From: Opisthocomus hoazin
Taxonomy: Eukaryota > Chordata > Aves > Opisthocomiformes > Opisthocomidae
Assembly: GCF_030867145.1 (NCBI RefSeq)
Contig: NC_134428.1
Location: 26,699,320-26,763,319 of the forward strand
Reading direction: 5' to 3'
DNA: 64,000 nucleotides
The position numbers were made by a program, and so were the translations under genes. The notes under the pieces were generated by a model. The model was not told the DNA's origin. It ran no database searches and worked only from the letters and a program-made list of their open reading frames with translations. The first letter of the stretch is position 1; each line of letters begins with the position of its first letter. Of this stretch, positions 1-14,400 are shown one piece after another.

Positions 1-2227
1 ATAATGGCTATCTTCCTTCCTCCCTCTTCCCCTGATCTTCATTAGCTCACATTGTAGGGGAGTAACCATGATGTACATCTTCCTGTGTTGGCAGAATAAT
101 CTATGTTGCCTGCTGAGCTGAAAGAGCGGACGTAAAATATGCATCTGAGAAAAATTCTGTGCAGTTTAGGGAACTCATCCTTGATTTGAGTCAGTAGCTG
201 ATATAAATTAGTATCTTACTTCAGGTGTTAGTCTGCTTTTGCTGTCCAGTCATTTTGTCTTACGTATTTGTGTGCTGCATTAAGCAGCCTTGTGCTACCA
301 GAAGTATGTTTTTAAGTGTACTTACAAGATGTAACTATGTTTTCAAAATCTTTTAATATGGAACTGAATAGCTTAGCATGTTTTTATTGACCAAAAAAAA
401 AAATTTCTTTTTTTTTAATTTCACTTAGGCGCAGTGTTTTTTCTCCTGGCATTATCCTTTTATTTTCTTTTTCTCTCTAGCATAAAGAAAGGATTTCAGT
501 GTTTTAGAGCTGAAAAAAATGTGCAAACTTAGCATCCCCATGCACAGGGTCAATCCTTAGTTTTGGATTTAGAGTACATGGTGACAGAAGCATTGCATGT
601 TGTAACAAGCTTGTGGTCAAAACATGAATTCTTCAGCCTTCGACTAAAGAAAGAATTTTGTCTCGGTAAACTTTGGCTATCAATTTAATTATTTTTGCTG
701 TAGTGCCTAGTCTTCTACTTCTGTCAGCTCTCAGGGTATATGTACATTTCAGACTGTTGTGTAGAGAAGCTGTCTTTGGATTTCAGAAGCAATCTAATTA
801 CAGAACTCCACACAGATAAGGTTTGTGACAGGAGATTTTCTGTAGGGATTGGAGTGAGTGGATGCATAGGTAATAATCTTCAGCGAGTATAGAGCTTACA
901 TTTGTTGGAGGTGTTTTTTTTCTATCTATGGTTAATACCTCATCTGGGTTCATGTCTGTCCTCTACCTGGTCTACAGGAATTTGAATCTGAAGTTCCTGC
1001 TGCTCAGGGGGAATGACTTGAGGTTGTACTATCCTGGGGAGAGAGGTATCTCCTGTTAAAATCCTGATTTGTGTAAAATACTTTCACATTCTTTGGAGCA
1101 TAGAGTAAAATTAAGGGTTAGGGTTAACCCTAAGTGGAGAGTTTAACAGTAAACTATGTAGTTTTTCTTGTTTCGTCTGTCTGTTTCAGTGTGTATTTTG
1201 TATGTAAACAAACCAAAACAACTTTGGCAGAATTTCACTCTATTATTATGTTGACTAGTTTAGTTTCTTGAGAGCTGGCAGATTCTGTGCCAAAACAAGC
1301 ACACTGAGTGTTCTCACCACTGGGCTGTTAGGCATGAATGTAGGATGTAACTATTTCCATGCAGCCTTTGTGAGTCTAGTTACCAATCTAGTTTAAGAAG
1401 AAAGTTGAATAGTTTACTTTGAAAATGTAGAAATAAGCAGTGCCTGCAATTTCACTCACACATATTATTGTAGGATGCTGGCACTTGAGTTCATAAATTT
1501 CAGGTTGATCAGAATTGTACTTTTAGACAGAAAATTGTCCAGACCTACTTACAGATTGTACCTGCAGCTTAAGCCTTTTACTTTAGAAGTTTAAAACTGT
1601 CTGGAAAATGTACAGCAGAAATAAAATTATAAACTCAGTAATGTTTTTAAATATTAAAATGTTAATTTATTAATCTATAAACATTTTAATATTTAAGAAT
1701 CTCAGAAAACAGCTTTTTTATATTTACAAACAAGCATTGAGATGCTTTTTGCCAAGATTCTGCGTGTCTCTCTCAGCTGCTTGGCTTGATCCGGATGAGT
1801 TCTTTTAAAACTGTGAAATGTTGTATGATGCTTGCATTAAACTGTAAATTAAGAAATACAGGAATGAATGAAAGTCAGGGTTGTCAGAAAGCAAGTATTC
1901 CTTTATTGTAATTTAATATCCATTAAGTAATCTCCGTCTGTGATTCATTTTGTGCATAGGGACCAAACAAGGCTATATTCTGGTGTGTACAAGTGCATCT
2001 CCTTTTGAAGTCTGTATGTTTACAATAGCTCCATGTGAATTTTGTCATCTGCTTCTTTTTTAAGCTAATACCAAAAATATATACAAATAAACCAAAGTTA
2101 AGTTGTATTTATGTAAGACTGAAATTAATTCTTAATTTCAACTGATGGGGTTACAGAGGGAGACTACAGCTGTAAACATAAAAAAAAATCATACAGTATA
2201 TTAGACACTGTTTTATGTCTTCTGCAG
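1..2227 (+). other. Intron of the UNKL-like gene (5' end outside window)
   Basis: AT-rich sequence with no recognised repeat or exon. The only notable item is a 16-base palindrome, TTAGGGTTAACCCTAA, at 1118-1133. Confidence 0.6.
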
Positions 2228-2416
2228 ATTTCCTGTTCTTCAAGTCCAACTGTAACATCAAGTTCTGGTAGCAGTAGTTCTTTATCACCACTTGGACCTC
2301 TTTGTAGACAGAGATCATTAGCAAATGGCGTTTTGTGTTCTGAGTCTAGCACATCAGGTGTTTCTTCACCGACATCTAGCTATCCAAAAGCACCAGGCTT
2401 TGAACGAGAAGATCAG
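2228..2416 (+). CDS. UNKL: UNKL-like coding exon 1 of window (63 codons, phase 0-0)
   Basis: The exon follows a ttctgcag acceptor and ends at CAG|GTATGTG. It encodes a Ser/Thr-rich linker that begins [20 protein letters not shown] and ends [10 protein letters not shown]. Low-complexity Ser tracts are typical of the region between the CCCH fingers and the coiled coil in this family. The minus-strand open frame over it is a shadow. Confidence 0.82.
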
Positions 2417-5400
2417 GTATGTGAATAATATGGGTCTAGAAGTACAAATGCAATCTTAAGTTAAATTAGATTCTGCAGAAAATGTTGCCTGCCTCGTGTA
2501 TCAGCATCGATTTTTGGCAACTTAGAACACCGAGTTTGGAAACCTCTTCTTTAGTGAGCTAAACAGCATCAAATTAGTTCACAGTTGTCACAGGCCAAGG
2601 ACACTCATGCAAACAGTCACTGCAGCTCAGCTGACATGCAGTAAATTCTAACTTTGCGGAAATGTGATTGTCATTTTGAGCCCGTGTTGCCAAGAACAGA
2701 ACATGATAACAATGGGGAAAAAGTTATAGTTAGACTTGGTGGGATTCAGTTTTAATTATTGTTGAAAATTGATGGTGAAAAGATGCATTAATTTCTGGCT
2801 GTTGATACTATTTATGAGTTCCAATCTTTGATTAATTTCAATCTGTTTCTTCTTCCACCTGCAACAAGTTCATTGCTGAGACAAACATAGATGATAAAAT
2901 AGAACAAGCCTTTTGAAGAGAGAGATTTGTAGCATTAGCAGTGAGAGCAGAGTGGTTGAAATTGAAGTCGGTGAGGAGTTATAATCCTGTACTTGGGGGG
3001 TGGGGAGGAAACAGGCAGTGCTAGAGAAGAGCAGACTGATATTTTTCAGGGATATGAAACAGCTCTGTTGACCTGCAAGAAAAAAGCTGAAAGCCAAGGG
3101 TTTACCTGTTAAAGCTAAATTTCTCTTACTCTAATATAATACTGGTTATACTTCTAAATTGTCAGAAAGGAACTGTTTAAAAAAGCGGCTCCAATGGCAC
3201 ATGTAAATAAGCTGCAACCAAGCTGATCAGCCTTCTTGCAAACCTCTAACTTGTCAGAATTGATTTCTATAACCTGAGATGCACAGAGAAGTGCAGAAGT
3301 AAAAGACAGAAAAAGAATGAAAGGAAGGAAAGTGTTTTTTGTAAATGGTAACTTGTTGTAGGTGATGGCAAGATCATTACTCTAGAGTAAAGTTCTCCAG
3401 TCAGGATTGCTTTCTTACACGTAGATGTTCAGACAAACCATAGGCTGCAGAGCTAGTCATTGTGACAGGAAAGATTTCCATCTCCCAATATAGGGATCAA
3501 GTGATCATTGATTAAATGTCATGGAAGCATTTTTCTTCTTTCAGGCAAAGCATCGAAGCTTCCTAGCTGAGAATCTGCAGAAAGTAAATGAACAAGACAA
3601 CAAGCAGGTATTGCCAAAAGCTAAATGCTGTAAATATTTTGCCCTTTTTGATAATTTATTAATGCAGTATCAAATTTATGTGGCCCTTTACAACATCGAC
3701 TGAGGAAAATTTGTGCCCAGTGACAGGACAAGAGTCAACAGGCTCAGACTGAAACAGGAGGTTCCATCTAAGTGTATAGAAATACTTTTTTTTTACCGTG
3801 CGTGTAAGACTGAGCATTGGAACAGGTTGCCCAGAGAAGTAGTGGAGTCTCCCTCCTTGGAGTTATGCTGAAGCTGTCTGGACATGGTCCTGGACAGCCA
3901 GCTTTTGATTCTGTGAAAATGTGCAAAAGATGTGCACTGCAGGAGTACCAGGGATGAGAAGAATATGATGCAATTTGAGGATGCTTTTGATTACAGCAAT
4001 TCTATGGCAGAGTTTTCACAGTGAAGTTTTGGATTAACTTCATTTGGGTATGGATTGATAAAATTTAATGGAGGCCAGAGGAAAGATGCCAATACAGTGG
4101 TTCAAACGTCAGATGCTCAAAACTAGAAAAACAGTTGAAGTGACAGGGAGGAGGGCATAGCTTTGACCTGTCATGAAGCTAAATCCATCAGGTGTTAGAG
4201 GTCATTCTCTGTATGCAGAGGAGCTTAAAACTGTGCCAGCTTTGCACTGCTAGGACAAGAACCCTGATGCTTTGTTAATTACAATGATCAAGATAAATGA
4301 GAACAGAAGTTTTACCATTTGCCATTCATGCAGCTGCACAGGAGTGTATAATCAGAAGTAGAGGACTAAAATGTATCTTACATTTAAAAAGCAGGATGAG
4401 TGGTGTAGAACACATAAGGAGAGAAAACACAAGATAGTTAGGGGTGGATCCTATGAGTTCTGTATAGAAGAGTAATAGCACACGAACCACTTTAAAAGTA
4501 TACATTGGGTTTTTTCTCCCTACACATCTATAGATTAGTGAGAGTGGCAGCCTTGGAAATTCTTTGAATTTTTTTGTGATTTGCCCTAAAAAGTAGTTTT
4601 TACATGACTTTCTACTGCTATTAATTTTTGTAACAAAGTAAATAGGACATACCCAGTGTAACATCTTTATCAGTGACCTGGTGGGGGAATCAAGTTTGCA
4701 GATGACATGAAATTGGCAGGACCAGTCAAGAAGGCTGGCTGCCATTCAGAGAGACATAGACAGGCAAGAGGAATAGGCCAACGAGATCGTTATGAAATTC
4801 ATTAAGGACAAGTGCAAAGTTCCTACACCTGGGAAGCAAGAACCTCTTGCAACAATACAGGCTGAGAACAAAAACTGTCTGGGAAGCAGCTCTGTGGAAA
4901 AGGACCTAAAGGTCTTTGTGGACAGCAAGCTGAACGTGAGCCAACAGTGTGCTCTGACAGCAAAGACGACCCAATATTATCACAGGTTGTATTAACAGGA
5001 GTATGAAGTAGATCAATGGAAGGGGTTACCCTTGTGCTTAGCACTTGTTAGACCACATCTAGAATAGTGCATCCAGTTTTGGGATTACATCAGTAAACTA
5101 GTGCAAGCTTAGGACATGGTTGCCAAGATGGTCAGGGGACTGGAGCACTTGCTCTGTGAGGAAAGGCTGAGGAAGCAGAGCTTGTGTAGCCCGGAGAAGA
5201 GAGGCCTGCAGGAGGACCTAGTAGCAGCCTTCCAATACCTGTGAGGAGGTCATCAAGAAGATGGAGGCACCCTGCTCACAGCACTGCACAGTGGGTGGAC
5301 AAGAGACAACAGATGTAAGTTGAAACAAGAAGCTAAAACTGGGTATAAGGAAGAAGTTTTTAACCATGGGGAGAGTCAAGCAATGATTGCTGAGTGTGGT

Positions 5401-8400
5401 TGTGCAGTCTCCAATCCTCAGAGGTTTTCAAGACCAGACTGGCTAAAACACCGAGTAACCTGATCTGACGTCATAGCTGGCCTAGCTCTGATCAGGAGGT
5501 TAAGACTAGATGACCTCCTGAGGCTCCTTCCAACCTGAATTTTCCTATTATCTGGTGATCCTAAGAATACTTTGCAAGTTGTTTTAATTCTATTCTTTTT
5601 TAAAAAGAAGTGTTATTTAATCTCCATTTAAATAGGGTATTGTATTAAATTCTGCCATGTAATTATAAAGCTTTGACATCTTTTTTTAATAACCTTTCTG
5701 TCCTGTCTTGTTTCTGTCTATTTTGCCTCTCCATTCTGTTTAGATATCTACCAGAACAGAGTTTTGAAGTCACAGGTAGGGTCAGTCTTGGTCTGTCAAA
5801 ACAGAAGGAAAGAAATCTTTGAGCTGCACGAGTACATCTGTGTGTAGGTATAGGGGGGGACAAGAGGCTTGCTGTTTGTAAATATTTTTGGGATGAAAAA
5901 GAGACTAAATAGTCTAGTAGATGTAGGTGTTTATGCTGGGGAGAAAGAGAACTAACTGAAGAGATCTATCAGCTTTGTGAGAGTGTGTGAAATTTCTTCA
6001 CTTCCCTCTCACCAAGAGGTCTCAGATTAAGATGGGGCAGGCCAAAAGAGGATATATTTTGAGTGTGATAATTTTTCAGTAATCCGAAAGTATTGCCTCT
6101 CCAACTTGTGTTGACTTTGATATCATGTTTCTCCAATGACAGGGAAAGTGATCAGAGTTATAACCTAAGAATTCTATGCCTTGTCATTTCTTTATTTTAC
6201 TTTTTTAATTAAACAGCTGTTCTTTATGGTTTAATATGTATTGTCAGTTCAGAGATGATTTTTTTTCCGGCTCAAACATTTATGAAAACAGAAAGCAGCA
6301 AAGAAATGTTCCATTCAACATGTTGCATTGGGGATATTAGAGAATGTGTTGTAAACAAAGTTTGGAAAAGGATATCATAGAACAGTTGAGCTTGGGAGGG
6401 ACCTCTGTTCTAGTTCAACAAGTCTGAGCACAAGGTCAGTATCAGTACAGACTGGGTGGTGAATGGTTTGAGAGCAGCACTTGCAGAGGAGGACTTGGGG
6501 ATACTGGTGGGTGAAAGAATGGATATGAGCCAGCAATGTACACTTGCAGCCCAGAAAGACAATTATCTAGGGCTGCATCAAAAGAAGTGTGACCAGCAGG
6601 TTGAGGGAAGAGGTTCTGCCCCTCTGCTTCGCTCTCATGAGACCCCACCTGGAGCGCTGCATCCAGCTCTGGGGTTCCCAGTACAAGAAAGACATGAACC
6701 TGTTAGAGTGGGTCCAGAGGAGGGACACAAAAATGGTCTGAGGACTGGAACACCATTGCTGTGAAGAAAGGCTGAGAAAGTTGGGGTTGTTCAGCCTGGA
6801 GAAGAGAAGGCTGCAGGGAGATGTTATTGTGGTCTTCCAATACTTAAAAGGGGCTTACAAGAAAGACAGAGAAAGACTTTTACCAGGGCCCATAGTGACG
6901 GGACAAGGGGAGATCTTTTTAAACTGAAGGAGGTTAGATTTAGATTGGATATAATGGTGAAGTTCTTTACTATGAGGGTGGTGTGACACTGGAACAGGTT
7001 GCCCAGAGACGTTGTGGATGCCCCATCCCTGGAAGTGTTTAAGCTTGGGTTGGGTGGGGCTTTGAGCATCATTTCAAGCATTTAATCTAGTGAAAGATAT
7101 CCCTGCCCATGGCAGGAAGTTTGGACTAGATGATCTGTAAAGGTCCCTTCTAACCCAAACCATCTGGTGATTCTCTGGAGATCTGTAGTCCATCTGCCCT
7201 TTGTCAAAGTGGGGTCATCTAGAGAAGGTTGCTCAGTGCCTTGTCTAGTAGTGTTTTGAATATCTCCAAAAATGAAGAGTCCGCAGCCTCTTTGGCAGCA
7301 TGTTCCAGTGTTTGGCCACCATCGCAGTAAAAAAATGTGTCTAAGTGAAGCTTTCTATATTTCAGTTTGTGCCTATTTTTAAAGAAAAAGTTATTAAATC
7401 TCATGGTCATTATCGGCCTCAAGCTTGCATTCTATCTAGCTTTGAAACAGAAATTTTCTGTAGTATTGGTAGAAGTCAGGAGAGCAGATACTGCACAATC
7501 ACTTCTCATCACACAGAAGGCAATGAGAGGATGTGTAGATCGATCAGTCACAGTGAAGTGTTGGTTTATTAACTAAAAGATTGGAGGGAATATATAAATA
7601 ATAAACAGTAAAAGGAATTAATATACTAGAAACCCTGCACCAAGTCCCTGTAGACTTTATGAAGTTACTTTCCAGTTTAGAATGTTACATGGTTACATAT
7701 TGTTTGCATTTCTTACACTGTATAATTTAAATGTGTGATTTGTGTGAAAAACGTTCAGCTAGAAAGAAGTAAGACAGGTACAGGTCATTGTATAACATGA
7801 CACATCTGTGCAGTGCAGTCATGTTTCTCATCTATCTAAACCCAAGATCAGGTTATGGACCAATTGCATTTAGATTAAATGAGAAAATTTGCTGATCAAA
7901 AAAATAATGTAGAATATAATTTGTGTCCGAACGCATAATGAAATGGTACGATTCCTCAACAGATATTTTCCTTTTGAAAAGGAGCATCAGACTTCAGCTA
8001 ACTAATTATGTTTGTGGAGCTTATTTGCAAGTATTTAAATACATTTTTTTCTAAAAGCAGAAGTCCCTCCTATGGTAGCGATGTCCAGCCACATTGGAGA
8101 AACACATTTGCTGGTAAATGATAAGGAAAATTATCCTAATCTGTTCATTCAGAGGGCTCTTCTGGATTTCTTTCTGTTTGAATTAAAATAACCACTTTCA
8201 AAAATACATTCTGTTTATTTTATGTGTTTGTACATACATCTGTGTGTGTTTGTGTGTATAAACATGTGTTGTTTGGTTTTTTTAACAGAATCATCTCAGT
8301 GTTTTTTCAGCAGTTAACCCACTTGCTTCAAGTATAGCTTCCAGTCTGGCCTCCAGTGTTGGATCAGACAGTTCATCTCCTACAACTGTCTCTGCTATCA

Positions 8401-11400
8401 GTGGCAAAGCGCTCCCATTCTATTCTGGCAGTAACACAGTTGAATCGGTAATAGGTAAGTCTTAACATTTTATCTCCAGTTCTGCGTGTTTTCTTGCATT
8501 ATTCAACAACTTCTTGTTTCAGTGTAGGTTCAAAGAGCGTATTGGTAAAGACAGTAATGTTGTACACACCTGCTTTAATACAGAATCATAGAATCACTAA
8601 GGTTGGAACCGTCAACCCATCACCACCATGCCTACTAAACCATGTCCTGAAGTGTCATATCTACACATTTTTTGAACACCTCCAGGGATGGTGACTCCAC
8701 CACTTCCCTGGACATCCTGTTCCAATGCTTTACAACTCTTTCAGTAAAGAAATTTTTCCTAATACCCAATCTAAACTTCCCCTGACACAACTTGAGCCCA
8801 TTTCCTCTCGTCTTGGTTACTTGGGAGAAGAGACCAACACCCACCTCACTACAACCGCCTTTCAGGTAGTCGTAGAGAGCAATAAGGTCTCCCCTCGGCC
8901 TCCTCTTCTCCAGACTAAACAATCCCAGTTCCCTCAGCCGCTCCTCGTAAGAGTTGTGTTCTAGGCCCTTCACCAGCTTTGGTGCCCTTCTCCAGACACG
9001 CTCCAGCAACTCAATGTCCTTCTTGTAATGAGGGGCCCAAAACTGAACACAGTATTCGAGGTGCAGCCTCACCAGTGCCAAACACAGGGGCACGATCACT
9101 TCCCTACTCCTGCTGGACACGCTATTTCTGGTACAAGCCAGGATGCCGCTGGCCGCCTTGGCTGCCTGGGCACACTGCTGGCTCATGTTCAACTGGCTGT
9201 CAGCCAGCATCCCCAGGTCCTTTTCCGCTGGGCAGCTCTCCAGCCACTCCTCCCCAAGCCTGTAGCGTTGCATGGGGTTGTTGTGCACCAAGTGCAGGAC
9301 CCGGCACTTGGCCCTGTTGTTGAACCTCATAAAATCGGCTTCGGCTCATCGATACAGTCTGTTTAGATCTCTCTGCAGAGCCTTCCTACCCTTGAGCCGA
9401 TGGACACTCCTGCCCAGCTTGGTGTCATCTGCAAACTTACTGAGGGAGCACTCAATCCCCTCAGCCACATCATTGATAAAGGTATTAAACAAGACTGGCC
9501 CCAAAACTGAGCCCTGGGGAACACCACTCACGACCGGCCACCAACTGGATTTAACTCCATTCACCACAACTCTCTGGGCTTGGCCATCCAGACAGTTTTT
9601 TACCCAGCAAAGTGTGCACCCATCCAAACCATGAGCAGCTAGCTTCTCCAGGAGGATGCTGTGGGAAACAGTGTCAAAGGCCTTACTAAAGTCCAGGTAG
9701 ATAACATCCACAGCCTTTCCCTTATCCACTAGGCAGGTCACCTGGTCATAGAAGGAGATCAGGTCGGTCAAGCAGGACCTGCCTTTCACGAACCCATGCT
9801 GGCTGGGCTTCATCCTCTGATTGTCCTGCACATGCCTTAATTATATGTAATTAAAAGCAATATCAGAAATTTAATTTAAATTTTTTCACCCAAAATCATT
9901 TTTCACAAGGTCTTCAATATGAGCATAGGCATGAGTGAATGGGAGATTTAAACTAGAATTTTGGCATTGGTATTTGCCAGTGATTTAAAAAAATGTGTAA
10001 AATGTCTGTAATGCAACTCACTGTTGCTAGAAGTAGAAGTAGCGTCTCCTTCTCCTCCTCCTGTACTCCTCCTGAATGCACTCCTCAACCTGTGTTAGTG
10101 GGCTGATGAGATTTGACTTTTTTTTTTTTAATATTACTATAACAGGTGAAATTACAGATCTTAACATGTTCACATGAAAATGGGAGATTTTTCTTTGGCT
10201 GACCGCATATTCTCCACTCTGATTATCTGTATGTTCAAGGACAAAAATCTTTTGTTCACACTACATGGACCAGATTGAAAAAGACACAAAGAGGAGGAGC
10301 CCTTGCCTTCTGAGTGCACAAGACAGGTTCGGGGAAATAATTCCAAAATTTCTGTCATTAGCCCAGAGCCTTTCCCATGCTTCCAACCAGCTAGGCTGTT
10401 TGTGTGGAAAATGATAAAAGGAGATGAACATTTCAATAATAACTAGACACTAGGAACTTCAAAACATGTCATGACACTCCTGCTGTGGTTGCTCAGGTGC
10501 TGGACAGAGAGGAATAACCACTTCCCCCAACCTGATGGCTACATTTTTACTAATGCAGGCCAATATGCGGTTCGCTTTTATTGCCACAGACATGCGGAAC
10601 GTGTCGTTCATCAGAATCCCTAGATCTTTTTCTGCAGTGCTGCTTTCTGATCATTTGGCCCCCAGCCTGTACTGTTGCAAGAGATTCTACTGTCCCAGGT
10701 GCAGCATTATTGTATTTGCCTTTGTTGAACTTCATGAGGTTTCCATCAGTCCAGTTCTCCAGCCTTTTGAGACCCCTCTAAACAGCAGTCCTGCCATTGA
10801 GTGTGTCAGCTGCTCCCCTTAATTTAGTATTATCCACAAACTCATTGAAATTTGTGGCACTTTTACACTAAATGTGGTTTATTCAAGAGGCTGTGACAGG
10901 GAATGTTGTGATTTGAAAAATGCTGTATTTCACATTCTGTGGTGTAAGTCACATGATGAGGCAGTTGCTTTGATTAGCTGGTGTACTTGAAGCTTTCTGT
11001 GTTTAAATCGATGTGTAGCAGCGACCAGGAAGCTGCAGACAGTGAGTCAGCACTTTGACATGGTAAGTTAGACATTTCCTCTCTTAATTTTTTTAGGAAG
11101 GAAATGTGCACAGAATATTAAGCGATGGATCTTTTTCTGCAGTCTTGCAAATGTATAGCTTGCTTTCCTTAAAGGTTTGTTTGATGATCTGTGTGTTAGT
11201 TAAATTTCAGAATTAGAATGAGCAGAATTTTAGTTTTTATTCTATGCAAGTAATATATTTCATTGGCTTACGGTTAATATTAATAATATTAGATGTGGTG
11301 CTAATTCAGTATAATTTTTAAATTGTGATATATTGAACAAGTGTTGGAAAGTTGTTTAAACAGTGATATGCTGTATTTCCCATGTCCCGGTGTGATTATC

Positions 11401-14400
11401 GTATTGAGCATAAAAGACTCTTGATGCCTCTGAGTTAGAATACGCCTCTGCTGTTTACAGATGTTTTCCAAAACAGTTTTCAGTATGCTGTGTTTGTTAA
11501 CAGAATGTGAATCATAAAATACATGTCTCATATATGTTTAAGTTGGTGTACTTTATGGTAACTGTGTAGATTTGGGTTTTTTTTTTCTTAAAATCATTTT
11601 ATATATATATATACATACTTTTTCCAGAGTTCTGCTTCGTGGATATACAGGATGGCGTTGAAAATAAAGTGCTACACGTAATCTGAATAGGGCAGAAAAT
11701 TAAGATGTTATTGTAGAACAGAAAATAAATACATCGTGTTCTTGTAGGAGGTGCTGGATTGAAGAATAATTAAAAATAGGGATAGAAAAAGAGCTGCAGC
11801 AAAGGAACAGGCTAGGTGATTATGGGAAAAGGGGATGAATGGGTTTGGATAAAGTATTAGGGGAAATGCAGAAGAGTGATGTTAGTAAGGACTGAGGAAG
11901 CTTTGTCAGACGGTGGGGTCTGTAGCCCTTTCTGTGGCTCTTCATCTTGATCTCACAGGGAGCTCCAGGCCCTCTCTGTCTGCTCGCTGAGTAATAGTCC
12001 CCAAGAGCTGGGGAAGGGAAGGGGGAGTTGGGAATAAGCATACCAATTAGATGGAACTAGTATTTAGCATTGAGGCTTGGACAATGTGTTGAAACCTGAG
12101 GCATGATGGAATGGAAGAAGGTACATTGTTGCAGTCTGCTCCTGTCAGAGTCAAGGGAGACTGGTTGAGCTGTCTGGTTTCGTTCTGGTGGAAAAAAAAA
12201 AGAAAGCAGCATAATCTTGAGAACATAAAAGCTGCCAGGTGTTCAAAGTCTGCCTGAAAATTAGCACAAAAAAAAAGAATAAATTAAATTTTTTTTTAAG
12301 ATGCTAGAGAAATTAGATAAACAAAGTGTCAGAGGAGATAGACTTGGAGAAGAATAAATAGGGAATGAGCAGCAGTGAAGGGAAGTGACTCAAGTGGTAG
12401 TGGGGAGAAGGTGGGACATTAACATTAGGGGACAGCTGCCAGCCTGACACTCCATCCTGTTGTCTGTGTTAGGGTCTGTGTGGACCTCCCCCTGGGAATG
12501 TTCTGGTTACTTCCATTGCTTTCTACTGGATAATCAAGCATGGGGATTTTGCCCATCTGGGAGACTTGCCGTTCAAGGAGACTTGGTGTCTCTCCATTCG
12601 CTTCCCATATATACGTTGTGATCGTAAGATGCTGTCTGTGTTCTCTCCCTGCGCTACACTGACTTTCCACCATGTGAGGTGGAATTTGAGAGAGCTGGAA
12701 GGTATCAGAAATTAAGCTTTGAAAAGCTAGATAATAAACAGTGAGGAGACATGTCAGTCCTTTTTGTGGTAGGGGAAGACAAACGTGGCAGAATGAGTTA
12801 AGGTCTCACATTAGGAAAACAGGACAGGTTAGTGATATAGTAAGGGTGCAGGCTTAGATTTGATCTATTGTTTGAGCAGTATGATTTATGTCAGCCTCGC
12901 TGTGTTTCATTCCTGCTTGTTGTACTTGCGCAGCAACATATTGAGCCATACACTGCAAATAACTTCAAATATTAATGACATCTGGGTAATGTGGGGAATT
13001 GCAGGCGCTTGAAAAAAACAGATTGTTTCCCTGTCTAAAGATAATGATGGTGCTAATGCTGGGATTTTAAAGTCTCTCTTTCCATGACTGAGCGAATTTT
13101 GAATTTTTTGGAAGAAAGTTGAACATCTTCACTTGGTGAAAATGAGAGAGATCTCTCCCAGAATATCCTGCAGCATAGCGATGAGAGGTTTGCTCTTATG
13201 TGTGTATGGCGTTTTTGCACAAAGGATGTTGAGACAGGTTATTGCTGGAAAACTTTGAAAAGCTAGGGCATATGCCTTCAGGCCAGAACGATGATGCAGA
13301 GAGAGTTTCCTCCCTCTGACTGTTGGACACCAAGCTGCTTTGTCAGTACTGCTGAAAGATAAGGATTATTGTTTGGGCACATCTCCATACTAATAAAGTG
13401 GTGTTGCCTTTGAGACCCAGACTAGTAACTCTTCACAAAGAGCTGTTAACTCTTGGGTATCTTTGTCATGAGTGTCATTGTGTAGTATATGAACTTTATC
13501 TCTTGGCTGGTATTTTGTTCGGGGCAGCTTAGGCAGCTTCTTGCTGAGCACTGTTGTGCTTATAGGTCAGTAACTCCCTTTACGTATTATCTGGAGATCC
13601 GCGACTGTGGACTCTGTTAGGTAGCCTAGTCGACATTAGAAAATGCCTGTACATAGTAACACTGCGCTTATCTTGTATTAATGATCCAAATGGTCCTTTC
13701 AGTTTCTGACTTTTAGCACGTTTACAACTGTCTAGTACTTCTGCCAAAGATTTTCTGCAGTTTACAGTGCCTAATGTTTAGGACTAGGCTATGACAGAGG
13801 AATCAGTCTAATCCAAAGGGATCAAGAGATCCCTTTTGGAACTTCTGGAAACTTGCACACAAGCCACTGTGTCTTTTATTTCTGTTCCTTTTCAACTCAT
13901 TTAGGCTTTGTGCCTGTTTTTAATAGTGATTTTCAGCATAAAAATCTAAAAATTCTTTACAAAGGTGATCACCGTCACTGACCACAGTGACTGGGATAGT
14001 CACTTTCCCACCTGTAAAATCAGTATTTATGCAGACTTCTGTCTTGCTGACTGTGCAGTTGTTCAGCATTAGTTAAGTATAGGTACAGAGGGATAAATTC
14101 CTTAATTACACCCCTTTCTGCACAGAAAAGAAGTTAAGAGGAAGAAGGGAAAAAATGTATACCTTCTAACACTTTATAAGCTGTGGACCTAATAAGAAGT
14201 ATACTGATAATAGTATACTAATAACTGACAATATAATAAGTATAATAGTATACTGATAACTGATATTGCCCAGAGAAATTTTAGACCAACATAAGCCTTA
14301 AAATGAAAGGTAGTCTAACTGTTGAGTCTAAATGAAATACTGATTTTTTTTTTACTTTATTTATTTAAAAATATTGCACATTTTCATTTGAATATGGCAT

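Larger units (their letters stand above)
3608..8288 (+). other. Intron between window exons 2 and 3, CR1-rich
   Basis: 4.7 kb. It holds three separate CR1 insertion events and about 1.5 kb of unremarkable AT-rich DNA (5567-6374 and 7400-8280). Confidence 0.7.
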
